This document shows positions 25,505 through 34,324 of a stretch of DNA of 64,000 nucleotides, piece by piece. The stretch covers positions 1 through 64,000 of the forward strand of contig JAHEKJ010000231.1 in NCBI GenBank assembly GCA_024638385.1. Reading direction: 5' to 3'. The DNA comes from Gammaproteobacteria bacterium. Its GTDB lineage: Bacteria > Pseudomonadota > Gammaproteobacteria > GCA-001735895. The number at the start of each line of letters is the position of its first letter. The stretch's first letter is position 1. The position numbers and the translations under genes were made by a program. Under the pieces are notes generated by a model. It had not been told where the DNA came from, did no database searches, and saw nothing but the letters and a program-made list of their open reading frames with translations.

Positions 25505-26241
25505 TCCGACGGCTCGCGTCGTTGCATCGCACCGCCGCTCGGCGCGCGTCGAGGCTCGACAATGCAACACGATCTCGACCGCTAGAGGACCCGGCCGGCT
25601 CAATACCGCGCGCCGCCCGACTGATTCGCAGCGCCCGTAAGCTCGCATTCGGGTCGCGGCGCCGAGCGGTGCTCGCGATGTTTTCTCCGCGCGCTCGACG
25701 CCGCGCGGTAACGCTTGACCTCCATCACATGAACGATTCGTTCAGCGGCTAAAATCATCGATTCAGCTGCGCGCGAAGCGATACGGTCCGCAACGACTGC
25801 TCCGGCGGAGCCGACGGATAAATGACCGGGCCGATTGCAGATCCGATCAAAGCCATGACTTCGATGCCACCGACAATTCCGGATACCCAGACGCTGCGGC
25901 GAATACCATCGCAGGCCGCCCTCCCCCGAGGACTGGTCACGCGCGCATGCCGGCCCTGCCGACCTGCGCGACCTGATACTGGTGGCAAACTACGACGCCA
26001 TGCTGCGCTGCGATCTCGATCACAGGCTGCCGCGCGCCCGCGAGATTCCGGCGATCGCGCGACTCGGCGTGACTCCGGAGGAGAGCGTTCGCGCGATCAA
26101 GCAGGCGCCGATCGTAATCGGCAATACTCGCCGGCTGTTCGATTGATTCGGAAGGATTTTCCGGTGCAACGGACCAGCGGAAAAATCTCGCCGGGCCATT
26201 GTCGAAGTTCCAGTCGCAGCCCCACGGACGAACCGTCAGCG
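25505..26241. other. Intergenic region with a possible gene remnant
   Basis: Apart from the fragment at 25928-26146, nothing convincing is seen. The long ORF of the next gene extends back to 25822, but its first 140 residues are Arg/Ser-rich and have no protein-like pattern, so I treat that part as non-coding. Confidence 0.5.
25928..26146 (+). pseudogene. Possible C-terminal remnant of an unidentified gene
   Basis: In a frame different from the long ORF track entry, an open stretch ending at a TGA reads like real protein: EDWSRAHAGPADLRDLILV, then RAREIPAIARLGVTPEES and APIVIGNTRRLF. Internal ATG and GTG codons exist but no ribosome site or upstream domain. I consider it the end of a decayed gene; the family is not recognised and chance is possible. 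Confidence 0.3.
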
Positions 26242-28302
26242 ATGCGGATCCGGGTTGTCGATCTCGCCCTGTTGGCGGTCGTCGCGGTCGGTGGGGGAGG
26301 CTGCGCGTCGAGCAACACGAATCTTTCGCCACCCGCGGCAGTGGCCGAGTACGACACGATGCCGATGCTTGCCACCGAAGCGCACCGCGACGCGACCCGG
26401 TTCTTCATCAGCTACCGCCAGGGCACGCGCCGGGTTTATGCCGGCGGCCGCTGGGGTGGAGTCGCGGCGTTTTCGTTACACACCGAATCGGAAAATTACG
26501 AAGTCCCGATACTCGCGGCAATCGAAACGCGCGCCGCAACACGCTGGAGCGACCTGCCGGGATCCGCCGTCGAATTGCCGGTACTCGACGTCGAACAGTG
26601 GCGGCGCCTGCGCGACCGCCTGCTGCGCGCGGCGGTCCCCGCCAGCGAAGCGGGTATCGCGGTCGATTTCGGTCACGCCGAGTATTTCCTTTACTACGAC
26701 GCCGAGGGCGTCTTCCAGGTCAGCCGTTTCATCGACAAACCGGCCGACTACGCGGTGCATGACATCTTCCGCTTTGGCGAATTCATGCGCCGAAGCCGTC
26801 CGATCCTCGACGCCTTTCTCGCCGAAGAAGACATCCGCCACCGCGAATTCCTGCTCAATACCGGCGACATCGGCCCGTTCTCGTTGCCCTTTATCTACCT
26901 CAACACCGACACCGAGCGGGTCGCCTTCGTGCGCAACGTGCCCGAGCGGCCCGGCAGCCTCGCGGCACTGCCCGGGCTCAAGGGCGGCCAGGCGTTCAGC
27001 CACGTCATGCACAGTCACCTGACCAATCTCGCGATGCGGCCGATCTCGTCGCTGTACCGCCTGTTCTTCGTCCTCACCGACACCACCGTGACGACCTTGC
27101 GCTTCGACTGGGCGACGGGATTGCTGGCGAAGCCGGTGCCCGCGCTCGGCGACGCGCCACCGATGGACCTCGCCCGCTGGGAACGCGACCTCGACGCGAT
27201 TTCCGGCCGTCCCCCCGTCCTCGGTACGGTCGACGTTCACGTCGACGGCGAGGCCTATTTCACTCGCCTGATCGATGTCGTCTCGTCGGCGGGAGAATCG
27301 GTGCACATGCAGACCTACATCTTCGACAACGACGACTACGCGGTGAAAATCGCCGAGCTGCTCAAACGGCGGTCCAACGAGGGCGTCGACGTCAAGATCT
27401 TGCTCGATGGATTCGGCACGATCGCCGGTACCATGGAGGACCCGGCGAGCCTGCCGGCGGAGCACGAAGCACCGGCTTCGGTGCGCAAGTTTCTGCAGCG
27501 AGATTCGAGGATCGAGGTCAGGCAAAAGCCGAATCCCTGGTTTACCGGCGACCACGTCAAGGCCACGATCGTCGACCGGGAGACGGCTTTCGTCGGCGGC
27601 ATGAACATCGGCCGCGAATATCGCTACGACTGGCACGACCTGATGCTGGAGCTGCGCGGGCCGATCGTCGACGCGATTCGGCGCGAGTTCCACGTCGCCT
27701 GGAGCCATGCCGGGCCGCTCGGCGATCTGGGTTTTCTCCTCGGCAAGGCAACCGCACCACGCGATAAGGCCGACCAACAGGGTTACGAGCTACGCCTGTT
27801 GTTGACGATGGCCGGCAACTACGAGATATACCGCGCGCAGCTCGACGCCATCCGCCGCGCGCAAAGCTACATCTACATCCAGAATGCCTATCTGACCGAC
27901 GACCAGCTGCTGCGCGAACTGGTGCTGGCGCGCCGGCGCGGCGTCGACGTGCGCGTCATCGTGCCGCTCGATACCGATCACGGCCCAATCACGCGCAGCA
28001 ACGTGCTGGCGATGAACCTGATGCTCGAACACGGAATCCGCGTTTTCATCTATCCGGGTTTCTCGCACGTCAAGGCGGCGATATACGACGGCTGGGTTTG
28101 CGTCGGTTCGGCCAACTTCGATCGCCTGAGCTTTCGACTCAATCGCGAGCTAAACGTCGCGAGTTCGGATCCGGCGATGACGCAGCTAATGCTCGAGCGC
28201 CTGTTCGAGCCCGATTTCGCGATCTCGCCCGAGCTGACCAAACCCGTACCGGATCAATGGCTGGATCACCTGGTCGAAATCGTCGGCGACTACCTGTTCT
28301 GA
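26242..28302 (+). CDS. Lipoprotein with phospholipase D (two HKD motifs) domain
   Basis: Protein of 686 residues. The ATG at 26242 gives a lipoprotein signal (DLALLAVVAVGGGGC, lipid Cys21); the ORF from 25822 would bury it. Both HKD motifs are intact: His438-x-Lys in HVKATIVDRETAFVGGMN and His609-x-Lys in HVKAAIYDGWVCVGSANFD, as in cardiolipin synthases and other PLD-type phosphatidyltransferases. About 310 residues between the lipid anchor and the PLD part form a separate, unrecognised domain with YRQGTRRVYAGGRWGG and FYLYYDAEGVFQVSRFIDKP-like strands. Probably a periplasm-facing, membrane-tethered phospholipid transferase or lipase. Confidence 0.88.
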   Translation: MRIRVVDLALLAVVAVGGGGCASSNTNLSPPAAVAEYDTMPMLATEAHRDATRFFISYRQGTRRVYAGGRWGGVAAFSLHTESENYEVPILAAIETRAATRWSDLPGSAVELPVLDVEQWRRLRDRLLRAAVPASEAGIAVDFGHAEYFLYYDAEGVFQVSRFIDKPADYAVHDIFRFGEFMRRSRPILDAFLAEEDIRHREFLLNTGDIGPFSLPFIYLNTDTERVAFVRNVPERPGSLAALPGLKGGQAFSHVMHSHLTNLAMRPISSLYRLFFVLTDTTVTTLRFDWATGLLAKPVPALGDAPPMDLARWERDLDAISGRPPVLGTVDVHVDGEAYFTRLIDVVSSAGESVHMQTYIFDNDDYAVKIAELLKRRSNEGVDVKILLDGFGTIAGTMEDPASLPAEHEAPASVRKFLQRDSRIEVRQKPNPWFTGDHVKATIVDRETAFVGGMNIGREYRYDWHDLMLELRGPIVDAIRREFHVAWSHAGPLGDLGFLLGKATAPRDKADQQGYELRLLLTMAGNYEIYRAQLDAIRRAQSYIYIQNAYLTDDQLLRELVLARRRGVDVRVIVPLDTDHGPITRSNVLAMNLMLEHGIRVFIYPGFSHVKAAIYDGWVCVGSANFDRLSFRLNRELNVASSDPAMTQLMLERLFEPDFAISPELTKPVPDQWLDHLVEIVGDYLF

Positions 28303-28389
28303 TTCGCGCCCGGCGCGCAGCGACCGCGACATCGTTCGCTTCGGCCGCGTCCGGAACCGGGATCGCTCGCTCCCCGGCGACGACGGCCG

Positions 28390-29163
28390 TCAGCCCAGCG
28401 TCGCGTCGAGGTACATCATGCAGGCGAAGCCGATCAGCAGGCTGAAGGTCGCGAGGTTTTCATAGCCGCGCGAATGCGTCTCGGGGATGATCTCGTCGGA
28501 GATGATGAACAGCATCGCGCCGGCGGCGAACGCCAACGCCCACGGCATCAGCGGGCCGGCGAAAGAGACCGCGACGCTGCCGAACAGCCCGCCGACGGGC
28601 TCGGCGAGCCCCGTCAGCGTCCCCACCGCGAAAGCCTGCAGCCGCGTATAGCCGATCGCAAGCAAGGAAACCGCGACCGCGAGCCCTTCCGGGATATTCT
28701 GCGTGCCGATGCCGGTGGCGAGACTCATGCCGTTGCCGACGTCGCCGCCGGCGAAGCCGACGCCGACCGCCATGCCCTCGGGGAAGTTGTGCAGCGTGAT
28801 CGCGAATACGAACAACCAGATGCGCTTGACCGCGCTCGCCTCGGGGCCCTCGCGGCCGACGATGAAGTGTTCGTGCGGCACGTGGCGATGCATCAGGTAG
28901 AGCGCCCCCGCGCCGAGCAGGATGCCACCGATCACGACGAGCACGGCGACTTCCCGGCTCGAAAACTCGGCTTCGCCGTAGGCGATAGCCGGCAGGATCA
29001 GCGAAAAGAACGACGCCGCGAGCATGATGCCGGCGGCAAAACTCAGCAGCCCGTCCTCGAGCCGCGGCGATAGCCGGCGGATGAAGAATACGCCCGCCGC
29101 GCCGATGCCCGAGCACAGTCCGGCGGCGAAACTGGCGATGAAACCCATCCAGATGATACTCAT
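28390..29163 (-). CDS. ZIP family divalent metal transporter
   Basis: Membrane protein of 258 residues, with eight predicted hydrophobic segments. Metal-site motifs are ITLHNFPEGMAVGVGF in helix 4 and GTQNIPEGLAVAV in helix 5, the ZupT/ZIP pattern, preceded by a His-containing loop (MHRHVPHEHF). It should import zinc or other divalent metals. The ATG at 29163 has GGAG eight bases upstream; the longer ORF adds a non-hydrophobic leader. It is convergent with the PLD gene and divergent from sodB, both plausible partners in metal and oxidative stress handling. Confidence 0.93.
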   Translation of the reverse strand: MSIIWMGFIASFAAGLCSGIGAAGVFFIRRLSPRLEDGLLSFAAGIMLAASFFSLILPAIAYGEAEFSSREVAVLVVIGGILLGAGALYLMHRHVPHEHFIVGREGPEASAVKRIWLFVFAITLHNFPEGMAVGVGFAGGDVGNGMSLATGIGTQNIPEGLAVAVSLLAIGYTRLQAFAVGTLTGLAEPVGGLFGSVAVSFAGPLMPWALAFAAGAMLFIISDEIIPETHSRGYENLATFSLLIGFACMMYLDATLG

Positions 29164-29465
29164 GCGATTACTCCATCGACGGCGTGCCCCGACACGCCCG
29201 TTTCGTCGTCCCTGAACGTCGTCGTTCGAATCGTTACGCACTCGAACACCACGCGATACCTACGTGCCACGAAGCCCGTCGGATTGCGGGTTTGCGGCCA
29301 GTCACGGCATCCCCAGCCGGGATATGGTATCATTGCGCGGATGTAATCCCACCGAAACTCGCGGGCCAGGCGCGAAAAGTGCCAACATACGGCCGTCCGT
29401 GATCCGGCGTCGCGCCGCCTGCGTACCCATCCCGAATTCCGATCCAGCAACCGAGGCAGAGACCG
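29164..29465. other. Divergent intergenic region between ZIP transporter and sodB
   Basis: It must hold the promoters of both genes. A TATCAT hexamer at 29328 could be a -10 for sodB, but no good -35 is at the right distance. No gene is seen. Confidence 0.4.
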
Positions 29466-30050
29466 ATGAGTAAACACACGTTACCCGAACTCCCATTCCC
29501 GAAAGATGCGCTCGAGCCGCATATCTCGGCCGAGACGCTGAAATATCACCACGGCAAGCACCACGCTTCCTACGTCAAGAAGCTCAACGACAAGATCGAG
29601 GATACCGATTTCGAATCGATGGAACTCGAAGACATCATCAGGCAGGCTCCGGCCGGCGGCGTCTTCAACAATGCGGCGCAAGTCTGGAATCATACGTTCT
29701 ACTGGAATTGCCTGAGCCCTGACAGTGGCAAGCCGAAGGGCGACCTCGCCGCCGTCATCGACCGAACCTTCGGCAGCCTCGACAACTTCAGGGAGGAATT
29801 TTCCGACGCCGCGTTCAGCAATTTCGGTTCCGGCTGGACCTGGCTGGTCAAAAACGGCGACGGCAGCATCGAAATCGTCAACACCGATGACGCCGGCAAC
29901 CCGCTGACCGAAGGCAAGCAGCCGCTGCTGACCTGCGACGTCTGGGAGCACGCCTACTATCTCGACCACCGCAATTCGCGGCCGAGCTACCTCGAAGCCT
30001 TCTGGCAGATCGTCAACTGGGACTTCGTCTCGGACAACTACAACCGGTAA
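29466..30050 (+). CDS. sodB: Iron superoxide dismutase
   Basis: Protein of 194 residues, the usual length, converting superoxide to hydrogen peroxide and oxygen in the cytosol. The metal ligands are His in KYHHGKHHASYV, His in VWNHTFYWNCL, and Asp/His in CDVWEHAYYLDHRN. The residues AAQVWNHTFYWNCLSP and FGSGWTWLVKNGDGSIEIV favour the iron-specific over the manganese form. GAGG lies upstream of the ATG, and a clear terminator follows. Confidence 0.96.
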   Translation: MSKHTLPELPFPKDALEPHISAETLKYHHGKHHASYVKKLNDKIEDTDFESMELEDIIRQAPAGGVFNNAAQVWNHTFYWNCLSPDSGKPKGDLAAVIDRTFGSLDNFREEFSDAAFSNFGSGWTWLVKNGDGSIEIVNTDDAGNPLTEGKQPLLTCDVWEHAYYLDHRNSRPSYLEAFWQIVNWDFVSDNYNR

Positions 30051-30063
30051 TCGAGGTCTTCCG

Positions 30064-30090
30064 AAACCCGGCACCTGGCCGGGTTTCTTT
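30064..30090 (+). terminator. Rho-independent terminator of sodB
   Basis: AAACCCGGC and GCCGGGTTT form a perfect 9-bp stem with a 5-base loop, followed by CTTT, 13 bases after the sodB stop codon. Confidence 0.88.
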
Positions 30091-30134
30091 GCGTCGACCG
30101 GCACGCGCACGACCGTCCGGCGCCCCTTCGCCGC

Positions 30135-31565
30135 TCAGTCGCGGTAACCGAAATACCGCTTTTCGATGATTCGCTCGGCGACGCCGGACGGCAGGCATTG
30201 CTCCCAGGCGCCGCGGCCGTCCGGCAACTGCTTGAGGACGTCGCGCGAAAAGATTTCGAACAGCGCGGGATCGCTGCATTCGATGCCGAATATGAAGTTG
30301 TTGGCCAGCAGGTGCCGATACAGGTGCTGCAGGTTCTCAGGCAGCACGACGTTGGTGTAATCGACGTATTCCCCGGTCGCACTCTTCTCCGGATAAACCA
30401 GCAACCGCGTATGGTCCGGAAACAGCTTGCCGAAGCCTTCGAGAATGCCGCCCTCGACTCCGCGATAACTCTTCTCGTCGAAGATCTGGCGGATGTTTAC
30501 GATGCCGACGACAATGCCGATCTGCATCTTCGTGAACTGGCGGAAATAGGCGCGCAACGAGAAGTAGCGCGTGTAGTCGGAGATCAAGACGCTGTAGCCG
30601 AGCGAATTGAGCAGATCGACGCGCGCGATCAGGTCTTCCTCCGACACCATCAGGTCGTTGCCCTGCAGGTCGTTGAGCGAAATTTCGGCAAGCGCGACGC
30701 TGTTGTCGAGCGACACGCCATCCATGGTCGTGAAAAATTTCAGACCCTGCTCGATCATGTCGACGTTGAGCCGGGTCACCGGCCGGAACGAGCCGCGGAT
30801 CGTCAGCACGTTTTTCTTGTAGAGCATGTCGGCCGGCACGACTACCGAACCGTCCGGCCTGAACATGATCGCGCGCGTCTTCCACGCGCGGATCAGGTGC
30901 AGGTTGATCGCGCGGTTGTCGACGTCTTCGAAGTAGGGCCCGTAGAACTCGATCGAATCGATCTCGATGCGATCCTGGTCGAGATTGTCGGTCAGCGAGT
31001 CGATCATCGACCGCGGATTCTCGAAGTAGTAATAGCCGGCATAGATCAGGTTGACGCCGAGCACGCCGAGCGCCTGTTGCTGGCGATCGGCGGTATCGTC
31101 GCGCATGCGCACGTGCACGACCACGTCCGACGGCTCGGCCTTCGGGTACATCTGCATGCGGATACCGCACCAGGCATGACATTCGTTGTCGCCCCTGAAA
31201 CTCCTCGCCGCGACGGTCGCGGCGTAGGCGAAAAAGCGCGAGGCCTTCGACCGGCTGGTGCCGACGCGGTCGAGAATCAGCTGAAACTCCTTCTCCAGCA
31301 TGGCGTTGAGACGCGCGCGACTGACGTAACGACCGTCTTCCTGCACGCCGTAGATCGCATCGGAGAACTTCATGTCGTAGGCCGACATCGTTTTCGCAAT
31401 GGTGCCGGCGGCGGCGCCGGTCTTGAAGAAATGGCGCGCGACTTCCTGGCCCGCGCCGATCTCGACGATGGTGCCGTACTTCTTTTCGTCGAGGTTGATG
31501 CGCAGGGCTTTCTCGAGCGTGCTGCGGCTGCTGACGTCTTTGGTCACGTTATCGTATCCGGGCAT
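30135..31565 (-). CDS. Conserved protein of unknown function (476 aa)
   Basis: Soluble protein of 476 residues, no signal peptide or membrane segment. The N-terminus contains the striking stretch IVEIGAGQEVARHFFKTGAAAGTIAKTMSAYDM and the C-terminal half LVYPEKSATGEYVDYTNVVLPENLQHLYRHLL and IECSDPALFEIFSRDVL. I remember similar N-terminal sequences in uncharacterised proteins from several phyla, often misannotated as receptors or nucleotide transferases, but no function that I trust. It is a single gene, tail-to-tail with sodB. An enzyme is likely from the dense conserved motifs (inference). Confidence 0.8.
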   Translation of the reverse strand: MPGYDNVTKDVSSRSTLEKALRINLDEKKYGTIVEIGAGQEVARHFFKTGAAAGTIAKTMSAYDMKFSDAIYGVQEDGRYVSRARLNAMLEKEFQLILDRVGTSRSKASRFFAYAATVAARSFRGDNECHAWCGIRMQMYPKAEPSDVVVHVRMRDDTADRQQQALGVLGVNLIYAGYYYFENPRSMIDSLTDNLDQDRIEIDSIEFYGPYFEDVDNRAINLHLIRAWKTRAIMFRPDGSVVVPADMLYKKNVLTIRGSFRPVTRLNVDMIEQGLKFFTTMDGVSLDNSVALAEISLNDLQGNDLMVSEEDLIARVDLLNSLGYSVLISDYTRYFSLRAYFRQFTKMQIGIVVGIVNIRQIFDEKSYRGVEGGILEGFGKLFPDHTRLLVYPEKSATGEYVDYTNVVLPENLQHLYRHLLANNFIFGIECSDPALFEIFSRDVLKQLPDGRGAWEQCLPSGVAERIIEKRYFGYRD

Positions 31566-31636
31566 GCGTGGCCGACGGTCGCGATTATAGCCGTGCTCCG
31601 CGGCTATCGCTATCGGTCAGGCCCGATCGGCCGCGC

Positions 31637-32017
31637 TCAGAACAACAACCTGAATCCCGCGACCAGCCAGCGCGTGCAGAGGATCGGGTTGGCCTGGCCG
31701 CTGCGTGGTCCGTCGCCGTCGAAGCGTTCGCGGTAGGCCAGCGAAAACGTCATCGGCGCCGCGCTCCGCTGGCGGCGGCAGGCGGGCAGCGTCGAGTAGT
31801 CGAGCGCGACGATGACGATCTGCTGGGTCGAATCGGTATCGGCCTCGAGGCTCGCATAGTTGAATCCGAGCTCGCCGTCGATGTCGTCCTTTTGCTCGCG
31901 GACGTAGTTCTCGTTCAGCGGCACGCTGGCCGAACGCTTCGGCTGCAGCCTGATCATGGCGATCCGGCCGTGGGAGGTCCGGGTTTTCGACCCACTGCGG
32001 CGCGAACCCAACGTCAA
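31637..32017 (-). CDS. Small hypothetical protein, possibly the end of an outer-membrane protein
   Basis: ORF of 126 residues; an internal ATG at 31957 gives 106. The C-terminus alternates in the manner of beta-barrel strands and finishes with Phe (PMTFSLAYRERFDG…LCTRWLVAGFRLLF), the usual last residue recognised by the outer-membrane assembly machinery. There is no signal peptide, so it may be the truncated end of a barrel protein. A chance ORF cannot be excluded. Confidence 0.35.
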   Translation of the reverse strand: MTLGSRRSGSKTRTSHGRIAMIRLQPKRSASVPLNENYVREQKDDIDGELGFNYASLEADTDSTQQIVIVALDYSTLPACRRQRSAAPMTFSLAYRERFDGDGPRSGQANPILCTRWLVAGFRLLF

Positions 32018-32198
32018 GCGCTTCTAGCCCAGGCGATCGCGTCCGGATCGCCGGCAGATTTTGTGCCGCCCGCCCGCCGTGGTATCTTTAGCCGGTCCGC
32101 AGTGTGGTGCATTGCGCGAACACGATGATTCACTTTACAAAGCGCCCCGTAACAGCGCAAGCTGGGCTCCTGTCTGCCGCCAAGCGAGGGACCGTATC

Positions 32199-33074
32199 AT
32201 GGTAAGCCAGATCTACGACCGCGTCGCCAGCCGCTACGACCGCGACTGGTCGGGCATCTACGCCGGTGCGCGCGCCCATTGCGTCGACCAGATCAGCGCC
32301 GAACTGACTGCGGCCGGGCCGGTCGACGCAATCGATCTGGGAATCGGCACCGGCAACGCCTTCAACGATTTACGCGCGCGTATCGAACTGGGCGACTGTA
32401 CCGGATTCGACGTGTCGCGCGGCATGCTCATGCAGGCTCGCCAAAAGCTCGGCGCGGACATCCGACTGGTCAATTCCGACGCCGCGCGTGCCGTCGACTT
32501 CGTGGCACCCGAATCGGTCGATCTCGTCCTGAGTCATTTCTTGCTGAGCTTTGTCGAGGCCGATCGCCTGTTGTCCACCGCGCACAGGGTGTTACGGCCG
32601 GGCGGGTTGATGTCGCTGGCTACCTCGACCCAGCGCTCACTGATCGAGTTGCACACCGGCCGCTTCCGCCGCGCGAGCAAGTTGTTTCGCGTCAAGCGCT
32701 CGCTGCACAAGGCGCATACGCCGCGCGACCACACGCATTGCCTGGAAATGCTCCGCCAGCACGGGTTCGAAATCGTCAGCGAGCGACTTCACCGCCAGCC
32801 CGTGTGCTTCGAGTCCTTCGACGACGTGCGCAGCTGGGCGCTCGATTCGGGCTGGGTCGCATCGAGGCTCGACGATAAAACCGGTCTGCGCGTCGTCTCG
32901 AGCCGGGTCCTGTTCGCACTCGCGCAGCTGTACTACCACCCGCTCTACCCGGTCGATGCGGTCAATGAGATCTCGATCGTGCTCGCGCGCAAGCCCGCGC
33001 ATCTCGACCGCTACGGCGATGCCGAAGCGCATACGCGGCAAGCGACCGGCCAGGACCTGCGACCCTCGGGATGA
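32199..33074 (+). CDS. Class I SAM-dependent methyltransferase
   Basis: Protein of 291 residues. Motif I is AIDLGIGTGNAFNDLR, with motif II CTGFDVSRGMLMQARQKL, ESVDLVLSHFLLSFVEAD and HRVLRPGGLMSLATST. The fold is of the UbiE/BioC-like group; the C-terminal third is divergent, and the substrate is unknown. The ATG at 32199 has GAGGG nine bases upstream, whereas the ORF from 32061 adds an atypical leader. It stands alone on this strand. Confidence 0.85.
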   Translation: MVSQIYDRVASRYDRDWSGIYAGARAHCVDQISAELTAAGPVDAIDLGIGTGNAFNDLRARIELGDCTGFDVSRGMLMQARQKLGADIRLVNSDAARAVDFVAPESVDLVLSHFLLSFVEADRLLSTAHRVLRPGGLMSLATSTQRSLIELHTGRFRRASKLFRVKRSLHKAHTPRDHTHCLEMLRQHGFEIVSERLHRQPVCFESFDDVRSWALDSGWVASRLDDKTGLRVVSSRVLFALAQLYYHPLYPVDAVNEISIVLARKPAHLDRYGDAEAHTRQATGQDLRPSG

Positions 33075-33145
33075 GGCGGACGGCCGCTTAGATCCAGGGA
33101 TATCCGGCGTTCGCCGAACCTCCCAGCCGCTAGCGCATTTGCGCG

Positions 33146-33610
33146 TCAGCGCAGCGTCACCTGACCGCGGCGCTCGATATGGATGACCGGGTAGAACGCG
33201 CCGACGTCGATTCGCGCAACCAGTTCGAAATCGATCGGTCTGTCGGCATTCGCCAGCAGGCCGGCGAGGAAATTAATGCCGCCGAGCAGGTTGGCGCGCG
33301 CGCGCAGCGTGACCTCGGCCTCGCCGTAGGGCGCGATAACCGGGACATCACTGGCGACGCCATCGATGACTTCGCTGCCGGCGAGCCGAATCCGGTAGGT
33401 CAGCCCCTCGATCGCGAGCCGCTTGCGATTCGGATTGGCGATGCGCAGTACGACGTCGAACTCCGGCGACAGGCCCTCGGCGTCGCGCGGCGAGACCGCG
33501 ACCAGCGACACCGTCGGCCGGATAAAATCCTCCGGCATCGAGGCGCAGCCGCCGGCAAGCACCATCGCGGCGACAAGCGTAAGAATCAGATTGCGAAAGC
33601 TCGGGATCAT
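33146..33610 (-). CDS. LEA14-like (WHy domain) lipoprotein
   Basis: Protein of 154 residues with lipoprotein signal LVAAMVLAGGC (lipid Cys22). The mature part is a water-stress/hypersensitive response (WHy, LEA_2) domain: PTVSLVAVSPRDAEGLSPEFDVVLRIANPNRKRLAIEGLTYRIRLAG, the ANPN turn being typical. In bacteria these small beta-sandwich lipoproteins are linked to desiccation or envelope stress. It lies alone, convergent with the preceding methyltransferase. Confidence 0.88.
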   Translation of the reverse strand: MIPSFRNLILTLVAAMVLAGGCASMPEDFIRPTVSLVAVSPRDAEGLSPEFDVVLRIANPNRKRLAIEGLTYRIRLAGSEVIDGVASDVPVIAPYGEAEVTLRARANLLGGINFLAGLLANADRPIDFELVARIDVGAFYPVIHIERRGQVTLR

Positions 33611-33660
33611 GTTTTCCTCCGGGATCGGCGGATTCTAGTCTATCGGCCCGACCGGCGGCA

Positions 33661-33846
33661 ATGCTGGCCGCGCGGCTCGAGACGCATTCCAGGGCGCTCG
33701 ACTGCATCGCCGTCATCACCGACGACGTCGCCGAAAATGCCGGCGTCGACCTCGGCCGCTTTCCGTCGATGACGATCAGCCTGCGCGGCAAGCAAACGTC
33801 GGTCGTCGCCTACATGGTTCGCGATCCGCGGGAGATCGCCGCGTAA
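33661..33846 (+). pseudogene. C-terminal remnant of a class III adenylate/guanylate cyclase
   Basis: The 61-residue ORF MLAARLETHSRALDCIAVITDDVAENAG…FPSMTISLRGKQTSVVAYMV matches the end of the class III nucleotide cyclase domain: the (V)NLAARLE helix, the I-T-D strand, and the LRGK-x-x-VVAY closing strand. The metal-binding and substrate half of the domain is absent upstream, where the DNA runs into the LEA14 promoter. So this is a truncated, surely inactive fragment. No signal for translation is seen. Confidence 0.5.
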
Positions 33847-33901
33847 AGCGGCGCCGCCGGGAATCCGTTCCCGGCCCGCGACCCGGTTCGAATGAACCGG
33901 A

Positions 33902-34324
33902 TCAGTCGTCCTCGTCTTCCTCTTCGTCCTTGTCACCCTCGTCATCTTCATCCTCGTCATCCTTGTCGTCCTTATCGTCATCGTCGTCCTCGTCATCCCT
34001 GTCATCGTCGCTGGACTTTTCCTTCTTGTCTTTCTTCTTCTTGTCTCGCTTGTCCTTTTTCTGCTTTTTGTCCTTCTTCTGTTTCTTGTCCTTCTTTTCC
34101 TTTTTGTCTTTTTGCTTTTCGTGGCCTTTCTTCTTGCCGTGCTCCTGGTCACCGAACTGTTTCGCCTCCTCGGAGCGTTCGTCGCCGATTCCCCGGTTTT
34201 CTTTCTCGTCGACGGAGTGCGAATCGGCGACGATGAAAGTCCCGGTTTCAGGCTGGTTATCGCTCGCCAATACCGTCGTCGCAGCGAAACAGGCCAGTAA
34301 AAAAGTCAGCATCAAGTTTTTCAT
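33902..34324 (-). CDS. Secreted charge-segregated Lys-rich/Asp-rich protein
   Basis: Protein of 140 residues with signal peptide (NLMLTFLLACFAATTVLA). After a mixed region (TGTFIVADSHSVDEKENRGIGDE) the chain becomes a Lys-rich block (EKQKDKKEKKDKKQKKDKK) and then an almost pure Asp/Glu block (DDEDDDDDKDDKDDEDEDDEGD). I choose the ATG at 34324 with a GGA nine bases upstream; one at 34333 is also possible. The opposite-strand ORF (Ser/Phe-rich) is its shadow. Likely intrinsically disordered, possibly metal- or polymer-binding in the periplasm; no homologue family is recognised. Confidence 0.7.
   Translation of the reverse strand: MKNLMLTFLLACFAATTVLASDNQPETGTFIVADSHSVDEKENRGIGDERSEEAKQFGDQEHGKKKGHEKQKDKKEKKDKKQKKDKKQKKDKRDKKKKDKKEKSSDDDRDDEDDDDDKDDKDDEDEDDEGDKDEEEDEDD

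Noticed and set aside
25822-26241. N-terminal extension of the PLD protein (140 aa)
   Set aside because: Arg/Ser-rich and not protein-like, and would hide the lipoprotein signal that begins at 26242.
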